A stretch of DNA of 64,000 bases from Artemisia argyi (Eukaryota > Streptophyta > Magnoliopsida > Asterales > Asteraceae), in NCBI GenBank assembly GCA_030686995.1, contig CM060706.1, forward strand, positions 138,905,005-138,969,004, read 5' to 3'. The translations under genes and the position numbers were made by a program. Below the pieces are notes generated by a model. That model was not told where the DNA came from. It saw only the letters and a program-made list of their open reading frames with translations, and searched no databases. The number at the start of each line of letters is the position of its first letter. Positions within the stretch are counted from its first letter, which is position 1. Of the stretch, positions 43,321-56,479 are shown piece by piece.

Positions 43321-45521
43321 ATTTTTTGTTATTTATGGAAGATATAATACTTAATTTCTTACTTTTGTTAATTACAGTAAATAACGGATCAATTGATGAA
43401 AGTTAAGGAAATGGACATGTTTTGGAGCTAAAACGATGAAATCAAGCTAAGTCCACTTTACATAGATCCAATACGCCATATTTATCACCTGGGATACCGC
43501 GTATCTGGTTCAAGACTTCATCAAATCCACAAGTCTTGAAGCGCATTAATACGGCGTATCCAATATGGCCACTAGACCATATCCATCGGCGGTTCGTCCA
43601 GACTCTAGAATATTTTTATCATAGGGCCTACGCTATTATTGACCAATACTGCATATTTGAGGAGCCAATACCCCATATCAACTGATGACATCAAATAATC
43701 TTGATATTTAAGTGTCAATTTCCCCCTATTATGCTCATTTATATTACTGATTATGTGGATATATACTTTGATTCCTTTATATTTTGTATCCAGGTTACAA
43801 GTGAGTGTAGGAGCTAAAGAGACGAGGAAATTGGAAAGAACATGCATAGAAAAATCTAAGTATGCTAGAAGAAGCTACGACGTAACATCATCTCTCAACT
43901 ACGCCGTAGCTAGGATTTCAACTAAGAAGACCAAGTCAAGGATGATCAAGAGTTTACGGCGTAACCAATTTAATGGTTTACGCCGTAACAAACACAAGTC
44001 TTATTAATTCTTAGATTTGAAGACTAAGTCGTAACACCATCTTGGATTTACGGCGTAGCAACCTGTACAAGAATAGTCCTAGATCAAGAATTAACTTACG
44101 GCGTAACACATCATTGGATTACGACGTAATGAAGACTATGCGAGTAATCTGAGATCCGAGAAATTATCTACGGCGTAACGCACATGGAGATTACGACGTA
44201 GATAGAACCCTAATATCATTGTTACAGCGTAACATTTCACTAATTACGCCGTAACCTTCAGATCTGGATAGGATTACTAGTTACAGCGTAACACATTTCT
44301 GAGTTACGTCATAACTCTTGACGGGCCTATAAATACAACCCTAATTTCTGCATTTTAACATACCACTTTCTTACACATAAAGTCAGAGATTATTGGGAGC
44401 TTTTAGGAGGCCCTTCTACAGCAGCATACAGAGCCTTTCCAAGGGAGAAATCACACCTCAATCACCATAAGTTTTTGCATTTCATCATTTCATTTACATT
44501 TCGAATTCATGGCTTTTATAAACATTACTTCGAGTGTTGAATTTAATATGATCGGATAAGCACCTTTGGTGCTAGCCTAGTTATGATTCATGTATTGTTT
44601 TAATCATGTTTCCATACTTTTCTTAAATGCTTTTACGTGTGTGCATGCTTAGTTTATCTTGAGAACCTCTTGTTTCGGTAGTTTTGAGATGCGGTAGTAT
44701 CTGTTATGCTAGATTTAATTGGAATAAGCCCCCAGTTTAGTTAGTAGGCTAGAAGAATTGACCATAGGACACTAGCCTGATGGATTGCGAGGAAATGGGA
44801 GGGATGAAAACTGACCATACTGCCATGTGTACGAATTGACCATAGGATCACCTACCAATGTTTGATGAACTTAAGAAGTTAGAGAATGGCCTATGATCAT
44901 GACAACAGGCCATTAAAGATAAGTCTAGCATGTAGTGGCGCTTAATGACTCAAACCTATCTACCGTACATCGGCTTACTAGCGTGGGGTAGTGCTTGTAG
45001 TTCCTGACAGGATTCAGGGGAGATAGGCTTGGGAACTTGACCATATGCACCTGGTGATATATGTCCACCCCACTTAAAGCATGAGATTAGTTTAATAGGG
45101 AACGTGACCATAAGCAATATAGGAAGAGTAATTAGGTTAGCACATTTCTCTCTTACTTCTCACAAACTTTACTTTAATTGCTTTTATTTTCCATTTCATT
45201 TAGTTTAATCAATCAGTCTATTCTATTTTTATTAATTAGTGACATTATACTTAGATATAATCCGCACCACATAGCTCTTGGGATGACCTCGGAGTTACCA
45301 TTACTAGCCTACACACGACCGGATTCTCTGTCCGTTAGTGCATAAGGTAGACCTAGGATAGAAACGAGACTTTATAAATAGTAACAGCTGGTCAGAAATC
45401 CTGCATCATTGACCTAATTCCAGAGACTATATAAAGAAAACCCTATTTTTGAATTCTACACATATTTACACCACAAGACTTGGTTCCAGCCAATTTTAGA
45501 AGGCAAGAAGGTTCTGCAAAC
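43321..45521. other. LTR-like region with a second palindrome array
   Basis: It splits the LINE. It has no coding frame. A TATA box (TATAAATA, 44329-44336) is followed by a leader-like sequence, and an end-like 'cctgcatca' occurs at 45400-45408. Near 45290 the phrase 'gacctcggagttaccattactagc' resembles U5 sequence of plant gypsy LTRs. I could not find its ends or a target duplication. It is probably an old LTR, plus orientation. Confidence 0.45.
43868..44316 (+). promoter_or_regulatory. Array of TTACGGCGTAA-type palindromes before a TATA box
   Basis: About 14 sites of the form (T/C)TACG(G/C)CGTA(A/G), some with one or two changes, are spaced roughly 20-50 bp apart. Clear examples lie near 43900, 43953, 43978, 44096, 44169 and 44245. 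The last is about 20 bp before TATAAATA (44329). A looser ATACGGCGTAT set lies at 43480-43680. Confidence 0.65.
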
Positions 45522-46964
45522 TGATGAGGCAAAAAGTGAACCACTTTTAAGGGGTCATTTAAACCCAAATTCGTGTTTATTTGATCAAATATTGCCCTAA
45601 ATCGTTCCTTTTGTCATTTTAGGTACTTTTGAAGGGAAATCTGGAAAAGGAAGCATTTTGGACATTTTTGGATCATAAAAGTGAAGAAAACGGCAAAGTC
45701 TTTATTTTCCTTGCTGGGAACAGTACCTGACAGCGTCAAGAGTTTCCAAGTGACAGCGTCAAGAGATACAAAAGAGGTGGATGTGGAAAATACACGTGAC
45801 GGTCCAGAGGATTTTTAACTATAGGAGATGACGGCGTCACCTAGGCCTTCATGCTCCATTTGTTAGTGACGGCCCAGAAGAAATTCCTACATGACGGAGT
45901 CAAAATCAGATCTAGACAATACGATTTTTATTAACACGGCGAGTTGATGGCATCACAAATTCCTTCTTGACGCCGTCACCCTGTAAAATCTATATATAGT
46001 TTTCCAAATTTCACTCATTAGTGTGCAACTTTGAGGGAAAAAACCCTAGGTCGAATTTTCCAGCTTTTTCAAGGGTTTCAACCCTTTGAATCTTTCATGT
46101 TCAATTAGAGATAAGTACTTTTTCAAATCATTCAATATGTCTATGTGTTGTTTGATTATATCTTATGCTTGTCTTCTATTTAACATGCTAGGCTAGATTT
46201 CTTTGTGTTTGCTTAGATGTAGTGAAACCTAGATGTTGATTATGGGTTGATTGCTTGTTTATAATTGTTACGGATGATTGTATTCGATGTTAGGCTTAAG
46301 AAAACTGGCAGACTTCCATTGGTAACTTGCTTGAACGTCTTAAGAAACATGATCGGAGGTGTACTATGATATTTGGTTGTATTTAATGCGTAGGAAAATT
46401 CTAATGATCCCATGTTAGGAGCTTCTAACTGCTCGACATAGGAGTGAAGTAGGATCCTATAGAGTTAGGGAATATTGTACACGGCCCTACGACTAGTGTT
46501 AAGGAATATGACCCATCATCCATGCAATTGTAACAAGTAATTAACCTGTAAAAGATATCTAGGGAGTAATGAAATCTAAGTAAACATAATTTTCCTCATT
46601 ATTGTCTCCACCACATTAGTATAATTAGTTTTGTTTTCATTTCTTTTATTTTATTTTGATTGCATCTTAGTTTATTGGGTTAGTTGGCTAGCAACTAATT
46701 CCGCCCACTCTTCCAAAACCCGAGATTTTTAATTGCTTTCATAAAAATATAAAAATACAAAAAGAATCATCCCTCACCTCTAGACTTAGTTTAGGAGACT
46801 TTCTAATCCTAGCGACACTATTCTTGAGTTGAACGATCAATCCCCCGGTACTTGTCACTATACTATACTACAAAGATCAGGTACACTGCCTGGTGGGGGT
46901 TGTAAGCTTCTCGAGATCCCTTGAGAGGTAAAACCTTTTGTGAGGGTGCAATTCCCACGCATCA
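45522..46964 (+). mobile_element. Solo LTR, 1443 bp, inverted relative to 40233-41609
   Basis: It begins TGATGAGG and ends CCACGCATCA. It is flanked by a perfect duplication caaac (45517-45521 and 46965-46969). It is the reverse-complement relative of 40233-41609, clearly over 90% identical in its last 150 bases. TGACAGCGTCA/TGACGCCGTCA sites run from 45728 to 45978. The TATA box is CTATATATAG (45990-45999). Confidence 0.9.
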
Positions 46965-46969
46965 CAAAC

Positions 46970-47989
46970 TCAATCATTGATTATGAGATCTCTTTATAAC
47001 CTAGTTTCATCGTATAATCATTCGATTTGCCTATCGAATTCACTATGTTTTATACTCTTGACATTTTGATTATGCTTGGTTACTTTTTTACTAAGATTAT
47101 GGGCTAACACCCTTAGGTGTTAGCAAAGTTTATAAAGTTGTTTTAGAACGATTACTAGCTTACCTCATTAGATATTATTTATGTTTATTGCCAATGCTCG
47201 TTTTATTACTTGTTATTTGTCATCTTGTAACTAGATCTTTGGAATATAGCCTAAAATTCTGTAACTTAATTGATGATAATAGTGGTTATTTGAATTATAA
47301 ATCTTAGATACGAATCATGATAATTGAATCTAGGAAACCATTTGTAATTGTCCTAGCTTAGGAGTACTAAGTCTGCTAGAGTCCCTAAGTAGGTTCTTTT
47401 ATCGTGACTAGTGTGTGTGATGCCATTAGGTAGATGATTACAAGAATGGGGCAGTAAGTTAGTAAAACTCTTTAGAAGTTTAGGTTGTATTTATGTCACA
47501 TTAGATAGATTATAAATAGTAGTTAAAGTACTTTATGCGGGCTTCGTTAATGGTGATAGCATTAACCCTCGTCTGAGCCTCGAATTAAGAGAAGACCCAC
47601 CTAGTTTACATTAGCAAATCACCAACGAGGGTCTGTACCTAACTAGAATCATTGAATTCGTAAAACATATTAGTAACACGTAATTGGAATAGACTTGGTT
47701 AGCATGTTCTTCCTATCATTGATTTAGTGCCTTTTTACTTCTATCGTTTGTCTTGTTTTATTTAGTTTATTTAATTGTTTTATTAGTTTAAGTAAAAATC
47801 AAACTTGTGCTAGTCTCTTAGGCGAAACCCCCCCCCCCCCTTTGCATTATTTTAAGTTAATTAGATAGTTAGAATACCTTTCGAATTAGTATATTAGTAA
47901 ATCATTCATGACGAACAACTCGTACTTACCCCACTAGCTACATTGATCGGGTCCACTGCCCGTTAGTGTTAGTCTATAGGTTAGTTCGG
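46970..47989. other. LTR-like or internal retroelement DNA between LINE halves
   Basis: No open frame. The end contains 'gggtccactgcccgttagtg' (47949-47968), which resembles 'ttctctgtccgttagtgc' near 45325. Both halves around the solo LTR may therefore be remnants of one older LTR element. A poly-C run lies near 47827. Confidence 0.4.
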
Positions 47990-50187
47990 CAAATATAAAT
48001 ATTAAAACTTGGTGAAGAACAAAATGTTTTCATTAAGGGTAAGTTCATTATAGACGGTGTCTTTATTGGTAATGAAGTCGAATTTTGAAAAAGAAGAAAA
48101 AATGTATTCTTGTTAAAAGTTGACTTCGAGAAGACGTATGATAGTATAAATTGGCTTTTTATTTGAAACTCTATAATTGAAATGAGTTTCGGGATAGATG
48201 GTGCCATTGGATTAAGGCTTGTTTCAAATCAGCGAGGATATCAATTTTAGTAATGGGTCTCCAACGGATGAGTTTAGTATGGAAAGAAGGATTCATCAAT
48301 GGGTCCATTATCTCCATTTTTGTATCCTATCGCTACAGAAGGGGTGCAAGTTGCAGGGAAGAAATGATGCTTTCTCATCTTCAATACGTGGATACACACT
48401 TGTGTTTGGTGAGTAGAATATCATAAATGCAAAAAATCTAATGAGAATCTTGGAATGTGTACAACAAGCATCCGGTTTGAAAATGAACAATAATAACTGA
48501 AATTTCTACGGTATTGGTGTTAGCAATCAAGAGGTGGATTGCATGGCAAATCAAATGGGATGTTTGTCGGGAAGGATGCCGTTTATGTATTTTGGCATTC
48601 CTATCAGTTTAAATATGAAAAAGATCAATAGCTGGTATGAAATTGTTCAAAAATAAATTGGCTGACTGGAAATCTCGATGTCTTGTGGTAGAAAGAGAAT
48701 GTTTGGTCAAATTGGTTCTTTAAAGCCTTCCTTTTTATTATTTCACAATGTTTCATGTTCTGGTGAATGTTTTTAAAAAAGTTAAAAAACATTATACAAA
48801 AGTTTTTTTTAGGTTGGTACTGATGAAAACCGGAAAGTAGCTTGGGTAAAATGAGATAGTGCACTTATTAAAAAAGTGTCAAATGGTTAAAATATCGGGA
48901 GTCTAAAGCGTCGAATTGGGATGTATTAGGAAAGAAGTGGTAGAGGTTTTAGGTTGGGGAAAATACACTTTTGGTAAACATTATAAAATTTCTTTATCAT
49001 GAAAGTGGTGGTCTCGAGAAAGATGGTGAGATTGGTTTATGTGGGAAGTGGCATGATATCATAAAATTGGGTTGAGATATAGAAAGTGCAGGCATTCGGT
49101 TCACTTCTTCGTTTGAAAGAAAGTTGGGCGAGGGTGATAGTACTCCCTTTTGGTTGCATAAATGGGTTGGGGATTTTACACTTAAGGAAAAATTCCCTAG
49201 AATGTTTTAATTAGAGAGTAGGAAAAGGGTAGTAGTGGCCGGAGAAAGGAGTATAGAGGGAAGGTAGATGGGAATGGTCGTAGAAATGTGAGAGAAGTAT
49301 AAGGGGGAGGGTGGCGGGGAAATTATGAAAATGACTGTTTTGCTTAATTTGTTTGCTCCTAGTGTGGGGCAACTTGATACATGGAGTTGGAACGGTAAAA
49401 AAACTAAGAGAAGTAGTAGATAAAAAAAATTCTACAAAAGTCCAATACATGACAAGAAACAAGATGGTGCAAAATCCTTCCAAGAAAAGCTTGTATTTTT
49501 ATTTGGCGACTAAATCAATGTAGAATCCCATTCTGTTTTTGGCTTGATCACATTGTTTTGGATCGTGATTGGATGCTTTGTCCTCATTGAGACGAGGAGG
49601 TTGAAACGATAGATCATTGCTTCTTGAGATGTGGTCTGGTCTTGGAATGGTGGGGAAAAGTTCTTGATTGGTGGAAGATGAGTAATTTCACTTTTGGTTC
49701 GGTGGTCAACGTTATAAATTATAAAGGCTTACTACAGTTTAACAAAAAACAGTAGGGAAACGATGGGGTGGTCGATGTTATACACTATATGGCATGCTTG
49801 AAACAAGAGTTTTTAAGAATAAAATTAAAAATCTGTCAACTATATGTGTCGAAGTTCAAGTCGTGTCTTTCTTTTGGATCACTAACAGAGTCAAAGGTAA
49901 CATTCCATCATGCTTGGAATGGACATCAGACCCGGCTCTTGTTTGCAAGTTCTAAGGATCCACGGTTGGTATGATGTGTATATTTTTTTTTAGCGGTCAA
50001 TTTTTCAGTGATCATGTTGTTGTGGTCTTAATTGCCCTCTTTTTATGCTTATATTTGTATGATTTGTACTTTTTAGTATAAGGCAGGAGGAGTTCTGTTT
50101 TTGTTTTTGTTTGGTTGCAAAGTTGTTGCTATTTTGTATCTTTATGTTTAATTTCTCTATAAAAATGATGCCTCGAAAAAAAAATAA
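47990..50187 (+). pseudogene. LINE, 3' portion: RT core, zf-RVT and poly(A)
   Basis: RT continues with LGEEQNVFIKGKFIIDGVFI then VDFEKTYDSINW, the conserved FEKAYD segment with a catalytic Asp. Later come MGPLSPFLYPIA (RQGDPLSPFLF equivalent) and PFMYFGIPI. At 49480-49660 the zinc-finger tail reads CKILPRKACIFIWRL, MLCPH and ETIDHCFLRCGLVLEWW. The 3' end has 'gatgcctcg' and nine As (50179-50187), a LINE poly(A) remnant. Stops and shifts are frequent. Together with 41960-43320 this is one element of plus orientation. Confidence 0.85.
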
Positions 50188-50222
50188 ACCATCTATTTAT
50201 GTTAACTTCACAACTTTATAAT

Positions 50223-50325
<103 letters not shown>

Positions 50326-50439
50326 AAGCCGAACCTACCAGAACTCGAACTCGAATATGACTATCTCGGTTGGGTCAATCAGGTTCGAATTTATATTTGG
50401 GTCAATCGGGTCAACCCGAATAACACCCGTTGTATCTAT

Positions 50440-50959
50440 CAATGTTTTCAAACCCGGGTTGACCCGGCCGGGTCAACCGGTTGGACCGGTACCCGGTAAA
50501 AAAACGGGTCAAAATAACCCGGGTTTCTAAAACCGGGTCAACCGGTTAGACCCGCCGGGTTTTGAGTGACCGGGTCAACCCGGGTTTTGAAACACAGCCG
50601 GGTTTGATTTTTTTTTTTTTTTTACTCTTTATTTTTTTCCTATTGTTAAGGTGCTATTTTTGTTTGATATAACTTTCTTATGGTGTATATTCACTCATAT
50701 TTGTGATTAGTTTCCACTTATTAGATTGAATTCGGGTTCTGATATCCAAAGCGCTTAGCATAATTAGGAGTTTAGGACCCCTGTGCTTGAACCGTAAGGT
50801 TCTTTGCTCTTTTTTCACTGCAGAGTAGTGTTTGGAGTTTGGACATTAAACTTTGGACAATAGAAAATGGATTTTTGGAAATGTGCATAAAATCGGGTCT
50901 AACCGGGTTGACCCGGTGACTCGACCGGGTCGATCCCAAACCCGGGTTTCAAAACATTG
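50440..50959. mobile_element. hAT-type MITE, 520 bp, with perfect 8-bp duplication
   Basis: The left end is CAATGTTTTCAAACCCGGG and the right end, read inward, is CAATGTTTTGAAACCCGGG. The flanks gtatctat (50432-50439 and 50960-50967) match exactly, as expected for hAT. The ends carry repeated 'gggtcaaccgg' words. No coding capacity. Confidence 0.95.
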
Positions 50960-50978
50960 GTATCTATATTACATAATA

Positions 50979-51636
50979 CTAGTTGGATACCCGCGCACAG
51001 CGGCGGCGATAAATATAGTTATATTATAATATAGTAAACGAATTGATAGCCCAACTTTTCCCGCAATTCCCTACCCGCTTAATAAATTCGTTTCACAACA
51101 CTCCGAATGTATATGTTAGTTGTATTTATTTGCTTGGGTTTCCTGTTGCTTTCCCGTGACATTGTTATTCCCGCATATAGAAAGACCCTCGCAATCTCTT
51201 ACCCGTCAAACACTCCCCCAAAAGTATATGATTTTGTCGAATCAAGATTGTATTGATTGAAATAAAGTTTAAGGTGGTAAAAAATTGAATTAATAAAAAT
51301 AAACCCACTAAAAATGTAAAAACTAAAAACTCATAAAAATATATCAAAATGGATGTTGAATTAAAAAGCATAAAATTTTAAAAAATATGGTGAAATTAGA
51401 TCATAAAAAATATAAATATATAAAAAGATATTTCAATTTAAAAATAAAGGTGAATTTTAAGTTGATAAGTGACACATGCCATCTCATGATTGGAGCTCAT
51501 TATCTTAATTTTTGGTTAGGAGTTAGACTTGAGTTAGTTGAGAAGTGACAAATGTCACCTCATAATTGAAGCTCCTTATTTTAATTTTTGGTTAGGAGTT
51601 AGGTTTGGAATTAGATGCATTATATAGTAGTATAGA
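50979..51636 (-). mobile_element. Small non-autonomous Helitron, 658 bp
   Basis: On the minus strand it starts A|TCTATACTACTATATAATG at 51636 and ends CTAG at 50979 followed by T. Upstream of the end is a GC-rich stem CCGC-GCACA-GCGG (imperfect). It sits eleven bases from the hAT MITE duplication. An internal repeat 'agaagtgacaaatgtcacctca' pairs with 'ataagtgacacatgccatctca'. Confidence 0.7.
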
Positions 51637-52189
51637 TAAAGAAAAAACACATTTACTTATTAAAAAAAAAGTCCTGAAAATATAAAAAATAAGTAATATT
51701 GTTAAGATAAAATACCACTACTGATAAAAGGCAATGCAAAACCACTAACTTTCCTCACTTTCAATTATCCACACCCATATATAAATAAACTAGCTTATAG
51801 ACCCGTCAAATTGACGGGTTTTTAGAAGAATGAATGCATCAAGAAATTAAGTGTGTGGGTAAAGTAAGACAAAACAACAAAAGCGAAGATTTTGTATTGT
51901 TTTTTAATGAAATAATATGTAATAAGTGAATGATACAATAAAGAAACATGAATGTAACTATTATTCTAATAAACGTCTATGCACGCATGCTACAATCTTC
52001 ATGGTCTTGAAAAGCAAATGTATGTAGTGAGTGATAATTAAGTAATAAGCCAATAAACATTTCTTGAGCACCTAACAAGAGAAAAAAAAGTGCAAGTAAA
52101 AAGATGTTTGTGATGAATAATACATGTAAATATAAAAAATGTCACAAAAGATATCGTATGTATATTTGTGCGTACCTCTTCAAACATGG

Positions 52190-52471
52190 TTATGAACCTT
52201 GAAGAACTTCTTTGTAGACTACATTTGTAGTAGTTTTTGATAGATTATCATCCGCATCAGAAACAACAACCTTCAAACCTTTTTGCTTTTGACACGCGAA
52301 AGAATTACATATAGTTGTCCATGTGTGAAAACCGGACGTGGCAGGTACAAACCAACTCTTGAAAGTGATTGCCCTTGGCTCTTGGTATAAACCAACTCTT
52401 GAAAGTGAAATATGATATTGTTTCCTCACGATCTTTAGAGGTAAATGTTTATCAGATGGACTTATTCTCAA
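52190..52471 (-). pseudogene. Helitron Rep/helicase C-terminal fragment
   Basis: A 93-residue frame reads MRISPSDKHLPLKIVRKQY, SLSRVGLYQ, then QKGLKVVVSDADDN and SKTTTNVVYKEVLQGS. These match, in order, the C-terminal end of the Pif1-like helicase in plant Helitrons. The middle (YQEPRAITFKSWFVP...) does not fit: the segments between QYPI/SFAMTINKSQGQ and FTHGQLYVALSR are lost or scrambled. Rep/Hel drives rolling-circle transposition; this fragment cannot. It is 370 bases from the Helitron 3' hairpin. Confidence 0.85.
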
Positions 52472-52820
52472 CCTTGGAAAATCGTATTAAAAAGTTGTAA
52501 ACACTTTTTATTTATAAATCTATTCATATCAAGTTGTAAACACGTTCTCTTTATAATGAGTCTTGTCTTGCAATTCTCATATCAAGTTGTAAACACATTG
52601 TCTTTATAATGAGTCTTGTTTTGCAATTCTCATACATTGGAGAGGATATGGGAATGTGAGTATATATACCATCGTATGTTTAATGCTCAAGATATGCGAA
52701 GCATGTATCTTAGGGAAAATAATCATACATGTCTAAATATTTGAAAGGTTATATAATTTGGTTGACATTTATTAACATATTTAACTACAAATAGAATATT
52801 CAAATATGAGAGACGATACT

Positions 52821-55800
52821 TGATATAGTCGTTTTAGTATAGTGTTTGTTTTACCGAAGAAATGCTTAGGAAAGTATTTCCCCGGGTCGTGTCCCAGCGA
52901 AGGTGTGAATGGAATTCTTAATTCCCGATTCGTGAAACGTGTCATGAAAGTGGTAAAAAGTGATTTGATGAGATTATACTAATGAAATAGTAAATGAAGC
53001 ACAAATAATCACTTAAACACGTAATTCAAGTAAGGCAACTAGAAACGTAACGTAAAATCGAAACCGTACGCTAAAACGTAAAATAAACGTTAACGTACAA
53101 AATAAAACGCGACTTTTAAGCTACACTACTCCTACGGACTTGGAAATAATTTTCAAAAGTTAAAAATGATAAAAGTAAATTTTAGGAAAAAAAAAATATT
53201 TTTTTGACTTTTTATTTAATTTTTATGAATTAAAAACTATTTAACTAATTAAAAATTAAAAGAAAATGCAAATAAGGTGAGAAAAATGAAAAATAAATTT
53301 TGAAAATTATAAAATAACTAAAAACTAATTTTAAAACTAAAAACTAATTTATTTATTTTTTTGCTTTTTGTGTAATTTTTGGAATTTAAAAACTATTAAA
53401 TCTAATTAAAAATTTAAAATAAATTCAAAATAAATGAGAAAAATGCAAAATAAATTTCTAAAATTCTAAAATAAATGAAAATAAATTTCTAAAATATTTT
53501 TGGATTTTTCTTGGATTTTTCTGATTTTTTTGGATTTTTTAGTAATTAAAATGTATTTAAAATTGAATAAAAATGAAAATAAAATAAGAAAAATAGCAAA
53601 TCAACTTGGAAAAATATGAAAAATTCAAGGAAATTATGAAATAATGTTTTAAAGCTAGGAAAAATATAAAAATTGAAAATTAAGCTGTAGAACAGCTACT
53701 TGCTTTGAAACAGCTTAATGGAAAAGTGCTTATTAATAAGCAGTTTGACCAAAAGTTGACAAGAACTTAACCAAGTGATTCTCAGACTCTAATAAGCTTA
53801 ATGGAACAAATCTTAGACCACTTGATAATCAGTAACACAAAATAAGGCTCAAATCGTGCAAATAAGCAATAATGAGATAAGCAGTGAGTAACAGAATAAT
53901 CCAAGGGATTCCAATAAATGAAATAAGCATTTATAAGCACAGAGGAACTAATATTAACAACTAAACCAAATTTCCAAACAAAATCTCACAAGGGCAGGCT
54001 TAATATATGAAAACAGAAATTAGTTTAAATCTCTAATAAGCAGGCTTATTTTAAATAAACAAACAAGTACGAAACTTCAATTAAAGCACAGATTTAAGAA
54101 GCTAGAAGTATAGGCTTTTTAGAAAACTAAACATTCAGCACAGAAATTCAACTAGAATGTGCTAGAATGAGCTTATGAACCAGATGGTTCAGCAGCTCAG
54201 GTCTGATGCAGGGAACAGATGGGGACAGATGCAAGGTCACAAATAAGCTAACGGATGTACTATGAGAGGCACAATTAGTTATCCTAGATAAATCTAAACT
54301 GCCAACTACTCAAAGAACTAAAATTATCCCTACTGATTACTCTATCTATCCTAAAAATTTGAGTCAAAAGTGACCTATGAAGTTGATCTAATGACTGGCA
54401 CAGTAGGTTCAAAGTACGCTGAAATGGAGTTTTGTCTTATGAAGCTTTCAATAACAGATACTACTCTTGATTTACCAACTATTATGAGAATGTTTCTGCA
54501 ACTAATATGTCCCAAAACTATTATGCCTTATAAATTCCTACTTATGCTGTCCTAAAACCTCCACTTCAAACAACTTATTCAAATCCTAGATTACTACCCA
54601 AATCTGATTAGATCCACCTTAACACAACTTCTAATATAAGATTAAACCTATATGAATTTCAAATAGTGGCTAGAATAAGTTTGGCCATCAAAAGTCAAGA
54701 TAAATCAAACACCCCTGAATATGAGCAGTTTTGAAATTCCTAAGCAGTACTCAATGTTCAATCAATTTAAACCACCAATCAAACCCAGATTCTTAACCAA
54801 CTTACTCGTAATAAACAGAAACACAGAAGTAAGAGACACAACATCAACAAGAATTACTAAGAGTATGACAGATATTAAGCAGAAATGAAACAATAGACCA
54901 TAAACTAATAATGCAATGACAAACTAAAAACTACTAAACTAATAACAACGCAAAAACTGATTTGAGACAGAAATAATAAACACTAAACAGATCTATACTA
55001 CATTATATTAAAACTGCAATTTAAATATTTGAAAATTAAGAATGAAAGCTTACAAGCAACCTCTCAGCCAAACAGAGAGGGTCTCCCTCACAGCCTATCT
55101 CTAGATAGGCTAGCTGCTTCCATTACTCAGTCTAGACTATCACTCCAGACCTTTGAAATATGCACAGCTTATTTGAATAAGCTACCTTACTATCCTTGAC
55201 CAATACTTAATAACCAGAGTTTGAAACAGAAACTAAATCAAACATCCACTTGTAAACTAATGTTTAAACTAAATTCAATGTATTAATTTAAACTGAAAAC
55301 AGAATCAAAACTAAATAAGAGTTGGAAATTAAAGTGCAAGGAAATTTAATGAAAATCAGAATTTTATTAAAACTTGAATTGAAAGTACAACTGAAAAGAG
55401 AAATACAATAATAAGCTTAACTACATTACCCTACTCCTAACCTAATCTACCCTAAAAATCTAACCAGCCTTCAAATGAGGTGAGGGGGGTTCTATATATA
55501 GGCAGATGTGAGAATGAGGTCTTGGATCTCCACGTCATCAATCCGTGTGATGGTGTGTTTCTTTGAGTACATCTCAAGCCGTTGATTCAATTCCAGGTCC
55601 TTCCAATAATTAATAGCCCTTGGATCATGTGATTGATAAGACTGATCCTTAGTGTATTCTCTGATTGGTCCACGTGTAAGTATATGACATTCCCTGACAT
55701 GTGCTGACTCCTTCTAGAATACCAATGATTGGGTAACAATTATTTAATTGGGTTAATTTTTGATATACAGTAACTAGGGTTCATGGGGGGAAAATTATTT

Positions 55801-56474
55801 CTGGGTAAAAATGAAAAGGGGGCTTGTTTTGGTGTGTGGGATTGGGGGTGTTTTTTTTTTATTTTTGTAAGAGTTGACCGGATAATATTGACTGGGTAGG
55901 GGATTGTGGACCGGGTTTAATATTAGGGGTGGTGGGCTTGTTTTGGTGTGTGGGCTTTGGTGTGTTGGGCTGGGGTGTAGGATTAGTTTGGTTATGTGTT
56001 GGATCAGGTTGTGTAGGAGTATAAATATAAGGACCAATGTTGTAATGCTTAAAATCATAGGGACCGAATCTGTAAATTTCCAAAAGTTAATCCAAGGGTA
56101 TTTCTTGACTTCTTCTGATAATTGAGGGTTGACTTTGACTTTTCTTTAATAATTTCTTCCAGGGACCTTTCTCGTCAATATCTGAAAGTACAAGGACCGA
56201 AATTGCCAATTTCACCAAACTTTGACCAGGGACTAATCATGCAATATTCTGAATCTCTGAGGACTTCTAATGACATTTTGAGCTTTCTTTGATCATTTTT
56301 CCGTTCTCGTGCTCGTTTTTGTCGGTTTTGGCTTTGTTTTTGTTCATTTTTCACATATCCGTACCTGCACATACACAAATACAAAAACACACATTCTCTT
56401 GGCATATTTGGTTAGTATTTGGTGTATTTGGTCTGATTTTGGTCTAAAAAGGATGTGTGAAAAAACACACATCA
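52821..56474 (-). mobile_element. Solo LTR, 3654 bp, related to the plus-strand TR-GAG LTRs
   Basis: A perfect duplication atact flanks it (52816-52820 and 56475-56479). In element orientation (minus) it begins TGATGTGTG, then CACACATCC, echoing the palindromic tip of the 24883 LTR. The far end includes 'cacgtttcacgaatcggga' near 52930 and a gradient of acg-rich words at 53040-53110 that match the 3' part of that LTR. The TATA box CTATATATAG is at 55492-55501. It disrupts the Helitron. Confidence 0.92.
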
Positions 56475-56479
56475 ATACT

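Noticed and set aside
43265..43707. The phrase 'tgacatcaaataa' at 43268 and 43686 as insertion-site duplications
   Set aside because: The match is short and does not coincide with any element end that I can define.
43391..45408. A full LTR from TGATGAAAG to GCATCA
   Set aside because: The terminal bases are suggestive but the five bases outside each end do not match, so the boundaries are not supported.
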